From: Mangrovicoccus sp. HB161399
GTDB taxonomy: Bacteria; Pseudomonadota; Alphaproteobacteria; Rhodobacterales; Rhodobacteraceae
Length of the DNA: 64,000 nucleotides
Assembly (NCBI RefSeq): GCF_013184745.1
Contig: NZ_JAATVU010000022.1
Location: 1 to 64,000 of the forward strand
Direction of reading: 5' to 3'
Positions 59,128 to 64,000 of the stretch are shown here, in pieces. Positions within the stretch are counted from its first letter, which is position 1. Each line of letters starts with the position of its first letter. A program made the translations under genes and the position numbers. The notes under the pieces are model-generated. The model was not told where the DNA came from. It worked only from the letters and a program-made list of their open reading frames with translations, and made no database searches.

Positions 59128-60093
59128 ATGACGAAACTGACGCAAATCGCCCTGGCCGCCATCATCGCGGCCGCCCCCGCCCTGGCCCATGCCGGCAAGC
59201 TGGTCTTTGCCTGGAGCCCCAACCCCTCGACCCCGCAGGTCGATGTGGCCCTGGCCAAGGGCTATTTCGAGGAAGCCGGAGTGGACGTGCAGCTGGTGTC
59301 CTTCGCCTCGGGCCGCGAAGGGTTCGAGGCGCTGCTGGGCGGCCAGGTGGACGTGGCCTTCATGGCCGAATTTCCCGCCGCGACCGGCGCGCTCATGGGA
59401 CAGGACTTCCGCATCGTCGGCGACCTGGCCCGCTATTCCGGATCGCGGGTGATCGGCAATGCCGGGGCCGGGCCGCTGGACAGCGCCGCCGATCTGGCCG
59501 GCCGCCGCATCGGCACCACGATCGGCACGAATGTCCACTACTTCCTCGATGGCCTGCTGGAGGACGCCGGGGTCGAGGCGGAGATCGTCTCCGCCGCGCC
59601 GCCGGATCTGGTTCCCGCCGTGGCGCGCGGCGATGTCGGTGCGATTGCCGCCTTCCCCAGCTTCTACGCTGCCGCCGCACGGGTGCTGGGCGGCGACTAC
59701 GCGGAGCTGCGCGGCGGGGACTACCAGGTGCATTACATCCTCGCCGCCACGCCCGCGATGACCGGCGCGGACTCCGCGGATCTGGAGGCCTTCCTCGGCG
59801 CGCTAGCCCGCGCCGACGCCGATGTCGCCGCCGATCCGGCTGCGGCGATGCAGGCGGTCGCCGCCTCGATGCAGGGGGCGATGCCGGTCGAGGCGCTGCA
59901 GGAGATGTGGCAGGACGTCGAGTTCGGCCTGACGCTCGACGGCAGCCTGTCCAGCCTGATCCTGGACGAGGCCGGCTGGATCCTCGGCCAGGGCGTCATC
60001 CGCGGCGAGCCGCTGACCGCCGAGGCGCTGGCCGCCTACATGGCGCCGGAGCCGCTGGAGCGCGCTGCCCGGGCCGCCGCCGCCAGGAACTGA
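59128..60093 (+). CDS. ABC transporter substrate-binding protein (NMT1/SsuA family)
   Basis: A 321-residue periplasmic protein with the signal MTKLTQIALAAIIAAAPALA. LVFAWSPNPSTPQVDVALAK near residue 25 and EALLGGQVDVAFMAEFPAAT near 68 are typical of the SsuA/TauA/NMT1 group that binds sulfonates, nitrate, thiamine precursors and similar solutes. It lies 37 bases after the ATPase gene and ends the operon; a hairpin follows at 60131-60156. Confidence 0.92.
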   Translation: MTKLTQIALAAIIAAAPALAHAGKLVFAWSPNPSTPQVDVALAKGYFEEAGVDVQLVSFASGREGFEALLGGQVDVAFMAEFPAATGALMGQDFRIVGDLARYSGSRVIGNAGAGPLDSAADLAGRRIGTTIGTNVHYFLDGLLEDAGVEAEIVSAAPPDLVPAVARGDVGAIAAFPSFYAAAARVLGGDYAELRGGDYQVHYILAATPAMTGADSADLEAFLGALARADADVAADPAAAMQAVAASMQGAMPVEALQEMWQDVEFGLTLDGSLSSLILDEAGWILGQGVIRGEPLTAEALAAYMAPEPLERAARAAAARN

Positions 60094-60130
60094 GCGGAGG
60101 GCAGGCCGCGGCAGGATGCGCCGCAGGAAA

Positions 60131-60156
60131 AGCGCCCGGCTGGAAGGCCGGGCGCT
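60131..60156 (+). terminator. Hairpin terminator of the ASST-like/ABC operon
   Basis: Perfect 10-base arms AGCGCCCGGC and GCCGGGCGCT enclose TGGAAG, 37 bases past the stop. The flanking sequence after it is GTCACTT, with only a short T content. Confidence 0.7.
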
Positions 60157-60234
60157 GTCACTTCGCCGGATGCCGTGCCGGGATGCCGCCCTTTCACCGA
60201 CGGGTCTCTCGGGGAGGACGCGGTTTTCCGCAAG

Positions 60235-60407
60235 GCCTGACGTGTTGGCCATTCCGGAGCATTGCATCGAGGATGGCGGGGAGCTGACGCCCGACTGCGA
60301 TCAACCTTCCCTGCGCTTCGGCTCCTGTCGATGAAGGCCTCGCGCGTCGGCACGCTGCGCGAGGCGGATGGCACTGCATCGCCGCCGCTCGCGACTTCGA
60401 ACACGGC
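60235..60407 (-). pseudogene. IS110-type transposase C-terminal remnant
   Basis: On the minus strand one frame reads AVFEVAS and another continues AAAMQCHPP, then AEAQGRLIAVGRQLPAILDA followed by MLRNG. This follows the end of IS110/IS1111-family transposases, where an A-(L/V)-(Y/F)-x-A-A stretch leads to a conserved L-x-x-(I/L)-L-N-A-M-(L/V)-R-x-G close. The match needs at least one frameshift and lacks the N-terminal DEDD catalytic domain. It is a decayed fragment. Confidence 0.5.
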
Positions 60408-60735
60408 CAGGCCATCCGTGGGAAGAGATGCAGCCCGGCGAGCAATGTCCGAACCTGTGTCTGCGATGCGTGCGGGGTGCCGGTGGGCAAGCTGTCGGTG
60501 CCGGTCCAGCTGCGCGCAAGGCTGCGGCCGATGATGGTCAGCAGCCTTGCCATGGTTCCCGTCCATGTCTGGCGTGCTCCCGGCGGCCCAAGCAACTGTC
60601 CAGGTTGGAAACGGAACGGAGCGGCTCTTGCTTCCGCACGGGCTCAGGGTCGAGGGGGACGGGGCCCACTCCACAAGGTCACAGCCGCTCAAACCGGAAA
60701 GACAGGGGCGGCGGCGGCCTGGTTTTCGAAGGCCC

Positions 60736-60861
60736 TAGACCCCATGATCGCTCTGCACGGTGACTAGGTCGGCGGTCTCTCCCGCGGCATTCTGCATGCG
60801 AGGGTTGCCCCGGATGACCCGGCGCCGAGCCTCAGGAATGGGGGAGAGACCATGGGGTCTA
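60736..60861. repeat. Imperfect 126-base inverted-repeat element
   Basis: TAGACCCCATG (60736-60746) pairs perfectly with CATGGGGTCTA (60851-60861), and GGTCTCTCCC (60774-60783) pairs with GGGAGAGACC (60842-60851). The left arm has about 27 extra bases between its two blocks. It resembles a small non-autonomous element or the joined ends of a deleted insertion sequence. Confidence 0.6.
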
Positions 60862-61188
60862 ATGCTGCGCCTCTTGGGCGCGGCACCAATCGCCTGCGGA
60901 TTCTGCGCCCCGCAGTGAGGGACGGGTCGGCCGGGTGCCGGTGCAAGCTCCGGACCTTCCTTGGATGGGCTCCGGCAGGGCGGGCCGCGGGGCCGGAAGG
61001 ACGGCGGACAGCTCCGGACTGCCGGTCCGGGGACTGCGGCAGGCGGGGTGCTGGACGGGCGGGGCCGGATCGGCGATCACGGGCCGTCGCCCGGTGCCCG
61101 TCCCGCGACCGGACCGGCCGTGCGCCATGCCGCGCTTGTGCGCACCCATCCCGGGCCGGGCGGCCCGCAGACCACTTGGAGGCCCCGA

Positions 61189-61935
61189 ATGACCACCGAC
61201 TCCCTCGCCCGCTTCGGCGCGACCCGTTCCGACATCCGGGCGCGCCATGCGCTGCTGACCCCGGAAAGCCATGAATGGGTCACCCAGCCGGACTGGCCCG
61301 GGGCGGAGCTGGCCGTGCTGGTTTCGCCCGACATGGGGGCGCGGCTGTCGCTGTCGCTGGTGCGCTGTCCGGAAGATGCCGCCGCCCATCCTGCGGCGCC
61401 GGGGCTGGCGCGCTTCGTCTTCTGCCTCGAGGGCGGCGCGGCCCTGTCGGACGGCACCGGGCTGGCGCCCGAGAGCTTCGCCTTCCTGCCGCCCGGCTGC
61501 GGCCTCGGGCTCGACATCCCGGCGGGCAGCCGCCTGGCGGTGTTCGAATGGCGCTTCCTGCCCCGCGGGGAGGTGCCCGGCCCGCTGGCCGGCAGCCTCG
61601 CGGGCGTCCCGGCGCGGGCGCTGCGCGGCGATGACTGGCTGAAGGTGCAGAAGATGCTGCCGTCCGACCCGGCCTTCGATTTCGAGGTCAATGTCATGAG
61701 CTTCCGCCCCGGCGCCTCGCTGGCCTATGTGGAGACGCATTTCATGGAGCACGGGCTGCTGATGCTCGATGGCGGCGGGGTCTACCGGCTGGACGGCCTC
61801 TGGTATCCGGTGCAGGCGGGCGACGCGATCTGGATGGGGCCGCATGTGCCGCAATGGTTCGGCGCGCTCGGCCGCACCCCGTCGCGCTACCTGATCTGCA
61901 AGAACTACAACCGCTCGCCGATGGCGCGGGCCTGA
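61189..61935 (+). CDS. allE: (S)-ureidoglycine aminohydrolase
   Basis: A 248-residue bicupin of the AllE/UGHY family. The C-terminal cupin carries the diagnostic metal and substrate segment AYVETHFMEHGLLMLDGGGV near residues 183-202, then YRLDGLWYPVQAGDAIWMGP and HVPQWF. It converts ureidoglycine to ureidoglycolate in allantoin breakdown. The start follows TTGGAGG. No allantoinase, allantoate amidohydrolase or ureidoglycolate lyase is in the window; it is divergent from nothing and convergent with the MFS gene. The Ldh2-type gene at 22299 belongs to a family that includes ureidoglycolate dehydrogenase, but it is far away. Confidence 0.9.
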   Translation: MTTDSLARFGATRSDIRARHALLTPESHEWVTQPDWPGAELAVLVSPDMGARLSLSLVRCPEDAAAHPAAPGLARFVFCLEGGAALSDGTGLAPESFAFLPPGCGLGLDIPAGSRLAVFEWRFLPRGEVPGPLAGSLAGVPARALRGDDWLKVQKMLPSDPAFDFEVNVMSFRPGASLAYVETHFMEHGLLMLDGGGVYRLDGLWYPVQAGDAIWMGPHVPQWFGALGRTPSRYLICKNYNRSPMARA

Positions 61936-61962
61936 CCGGCCGCGCCTCCGGGAGCGGGCGGT

Positions 61963-63231
61963 TCAGCCGCCGCGGCGCAGCTGGCCGCCGAAATGCAGCG
62001 CCAGCGCGATCCCGCAGGCGGCCAGCGCCACCAGCCCGGCCGAGAAGGCGAGGAAGGCGGCCTGGATGCCGATCCCGTCGATCAGGAAGCCCATCCCGAA
62101 GGTCGGCACGGCGTTGGCCAGGTAGCCCACGACATAGAAGCGCGATATCCGCCCGGTCAGCGTTTCGGCGGTCGAGGTCTCGTTGACCAGGGTCGCGCCG
62201 CCGACGAAGGCGGCGCCGTAGGCCAGGCCGCAGAGCGGCATCGACAGCACGAAGAGGGCGGGCAGGGGCACGGTCGCGGCGCCGGCCACGAGGACCTGCA
62301 GCACCGCTATGGCGGCGAAGCCCGCGAGGATGGCGCGGATCGACCGGATCTGGCCGCCCAGCACCTGTCCGATCCCGGCGAAGAGCTGGAAGATGGCAGG
62401 CAGAAGCCCGGCCAGCGCGTGGACCTGCAGGTGGAAGAGGTCGGTGGCGAAGGTGACGCCGAGCGCCATCAGGATCGAGCCGAGGATCCAGGCCGCGGTC
62501 AGCGCCAGGCAGGCCAGAAGGAACAGCCGTCCGCCCAGCACCGGCCCGATCCGCTCGGCCAGCGAGGCGGTGCCGCCGCTGCCGCTTTCCGACGCTCCGG
62601 TGCCCTTGGCCTTCGGCCAGGGCGACAGCAGCAGCCCGAGGAAGGCCAGCGCCGCGACGGCCGCGATGCACAGGAAGGGCGTCACCAGCGGCGCGGCATC
62701 CGCGGCCAGCGCGGCGGAGGACAGGCAGGGTCCGGCCGCTGCGCCGCCGGTGAAGGCGACTGTGGAGATCATCGCCGCATGGCCGCGCCGGGCGGGCGGG
62801 CTGAGCTCGTAGATCGCCGCCGAGGCGGTGGACGTGATCAGCCCTGTGCTGATCCCCGACAGGAACCGGCCCGCCAGCAGCATCGGCACGCCGTCGGCCA
62901 TGGCGAAGAGGATCGCGCCGGCGGCGGTGGCGACCAGCGCGGGCAGCAGCACCTGCCGCCGGTCCGAGCTGGCGCGGTTGATCCGGCCGGACAGGAACAG
63001 CGCCAGCAGCGTGCCGAGCGCATAGACCGAGAAGATCGTCGTCCCCGCGCTCTGCGGCAGGTCCCATTGCGCGACATAGACCGGATAGAGCGGGCTCGGC
63101 GTGGTGCTGGCCAGCAGCGCCGCGAAGATCGCGAGCGCCAGCGAGGCGCGTCCCAGCAGGTAGCCCGGCGCGGCGGCCCCGGCGCGGATGTTCCGGGCGG
63201 TCCCGGCTCCGAAATCTTCGGCAACTGTCAT
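61963..63231 (-). CDS. MFS transporter
   Basis: A 422-residue membrane protein with 12 predicted helices. The N-terminal half has YVAQWDLPQSAGTTIFSVYA and the A-motif-like loop SGRINRASSDRRQVLLPALV near residue 80. LAGRFLSGISTGLITSTASA near residue 120 is an antiporter-like segment. It is probably a drug/metabolite exporter of the DHA type; the substrate is unknown. I start at 63231; the in-frame extension to 63303 lacks a ribosome binding site. Confidence 0.88.
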   Translation of the reverse strand: MTVAEDFGAGTARNIRAGAAAPGYLLGRASLALAIFAALLASTTPSPLYPVYVAQWDLPQSAGTTIFSVYALGTLLALFLSGRINRASSDRRQVLLPALVATAAGAILFAMADGVPMLLAGRFLSGISTGLITSTASAAIYELSPPARRGHAAMISTVAFTGGAAAGPCLSSAALAADAAPLVTPFLCIAAVAALAFLGLLLSPWPKAKGTGASESGSGGTASLAERIGPVLGGRLFLLACLALTAAWILGSILMALGVTFATDLFHLQVHALAGLLPAIFQLFAGIGQVLGGQIRSIRAILAGFAAIAVLQVLVAGAATVPLPALFVLSMPLCGLAYGAAFVGGATLVNETSTAETLTGRISRFYVVGYLANAVPTFGMGFLIDGIGIQAAFLAFSAGLVALAACGIALALHFGGQLRRGG

Positions 63232-63696
63232 GTCAGGCAGCGTTCCAATCGTTGCGGCCGGGACCGCACGGGCCCCGGAACGGCAAAAGGCAGCCCCGTC
63301 CATGCTGAGGAGGCCGCCCGTTCCCGTCTTGTCTGGCCAATTGGTACAGCAATGGCGAGCGGATTAGCAATTTCGATATTGCAAGTCTGCCATGCGCGTT
63401 GCGCCGTGGCTGGCGGGACGCGCCTTTCCGGGCGGTTACGGGGCAGGCCGGGGGCCGCCCGGAGTGCGCCCCGGCCACCGGCCTGAAGGCGTTCGGAGGC
63501 GGCCGGGGTTCCGGAGCAACAACTGACAAAAACACTCGGATTCTTGTTGCCACCGCGCCCGCCATCTGCAATGTGATTGCCCGTGACCGCGCCGCGAGGC
63601 GCAGGCCGGGCCCGTCCGGCGCCCGGATTTCCGCAACACCCAGGACCGCCAGCAGATCCTCCGATCGGCCAGCCCTCCCCGATCGAGAGGACTGCC
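63232..63696. other. Divergent regulatory region between MFS and TonB receptor genes
   Basis: 465 bases without a gene. It holds inverted repeats GCAAT-N6-ATTGC at 63367-63382 and GCAACAA-N21-TTGTTGC at 63516-63550, the latter about 150 bases upstream of the receptor start. No Fur-box match was recognised. Promoters for both neighbours should lie here. Confidence 0.5.
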
Positions 63697-64000
63697 ATGA
63701 CCCCGATTTTCCGCAAGAGCATGCTGCCGGTGGCCTGCCTGCTCGCCCCCGCCGCCTCCTGGGCGCAGGAGGCCGCCCCCACCGTGCTGGGCCCGATCAT
63801 TGTCCAGGGCGAGCGCATCGAGCGCAGCCTGGAGGACACCGCCAGCTCGGTCAGCGTGATCGAGGCCGCCCGGGTCGAAGAGCGCAGCGGCGCGTCGACC
63901 GTCGACGAGGCGGTGAACACCGTGCCCAACGTCATCTTCAATTCCACCAACGGCGCGCCGGTGATCCGCGGCCAGGACGGGCAGGGGCCGAACGAGGGAT
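63697..64000 (+). CDS. TonB-dependent outer-membrane receptor, N-terminal part (runs off the window)
   Basis: An open frame from the ATG at 63697 to the window end, 101 codons. The signal peptide MTPIFRKSMLPVACLLAPAA is cleaved near SWAQ. GPIIVQGERIERSLEDTASS looks like a TonB-box region, and VDEAVNTVPNVIFNSTNG with PVIRGQDGQGPNEG is the start of a plug domain. The protein should take up a siderophore, haem or another large ligand across the outer membrane. GAGAGGA precedes the start by 5 bases. The barrel lies beyond the window. Confidence 0.85.
   Translation, partial: MTPIFRKSMLPVACLLAPAASWAQEAAPTVLGPIIVQGERIERSLEDTASSVSVIEAARVEERSGASTVDEAVNTVPNVIFNSTNGAPVIRGQDGQGPNEG

Larger units (their letters stand above)
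60157..61188. other. Region without intact genes, with mobile-element remnants
   Basis: About 1 kb between the ABC operon and the ureidoglycine aminohydrolase gene. It contains a frameshifted IS110-type transposase end (60235-60407) and an inverted-repeat element (60736-60861). The rest shows no supportable gene. Confidence 0.55.

Noticed and set aside
1-64000. CRISPR arrays, tRNA or rRNA genes, prophage
   Set aside because: No direct-repeat arrays, cloverleaf-like segments, ribosomal signatures or phage structural genes were seen on reading both strands.

Overview
The window is about 64 kb of very GC-rich DNA with tightly packed, often overlapping genes. It looks like a Rhodobacteraceae-type alphaproteobacterium. 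Supports are the repABC replication module, the tripartite tricarboxylate transporters, the NitT/TauT ABC systems, and the mix of IclR, GntR, LacI and LysR regulators. The repA-repB-repC cassette at 10.3-14.0 kb, with its antisense RNA locus and three parS-like palindromes, indicates a repABC plasmid or chromid. No tRNA, rRNA, CRISPR array or intact insertion sequence was seen.

Layout. 0-3.6 kb: a glutamine-synthetase-like amide ligase followed by both subunits of a Rieske dioxygenase, an order resembling aniline/amine oxygenation loci. 3.6-9.1 kb (minus): iclR, dgoK, dgoA and a TctCBA transporter, apparently a galactonate-type sugar-acid regulon, with a divergent SDR gene. 10.3-14.0 kb: repABC. 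14-15.7 kb: no supportable gene. 15.7-17.8 kb: a DUF2076 protein and a cytoplasmic trehalase. 18.1-25.8 kb: a second TctCBA with an FMN 2-hydroxy-acid oxidase, facing a GntR / solute-binding protein / Ldh2-type dehydrogenase group. 25.8-27.4 kb: gene-free. 27.4-37.9 kb: small regulator-plus-enzyme units, including a frameshifted EamA transporter, a MerR/hydrolase pair, an old-yellow enzyme, and a PLP dehydratase-RidA-class V aminotransferase operon with its LysR.

41-52 kb holds the most unusual locus. Fpr and FdxA are divergent to a DUF971 protein, an AprA-like flavoprotein, a small two-cluster ferredoxin and a HEAT-repeat protein, closed by a strong hairpin. An FNR/CRP-like site then precedes a translationally coupled run: a substrate-binding protein with a NosL-like tail, a permease, a second membrane protein, an ATPase, Sco1, PCu(A)C, a dihaem cytochrome c and a Crp/Fnr regulator. 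A periplasmic copper and electron-transfer theme combined with a TauT-like transporter and an AprAB-like redox pair is not a standard pathway and is the best candidate for an undescribed system.

52-55 kb: a threonine-dehydratase-like enzyme, an M24 hydrolase and an Asp/Glu-racemase-like protein, resembling part of an ectoine-utilisation (eut/doe) set. 55-60 kb: a LacI regulator with clustered operators, divergent to an arylsulfotransferase-like beta-propeller and a complete NitT/TauT ABC transporter. 60-61 kb: an IS110-type transposase remnant and an inverted-repeat element. 61-64 kb: ureidoglycine aminohydrolase, an MFS exporter and the start of a TonB-dependent receptor that runs off the right edge.

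Overall this is an accessory catabolic replicon, in which most units pair a transporter with one or two enzymes and a local regulator. All functional calls come from reading motifs and context; no database search was run.
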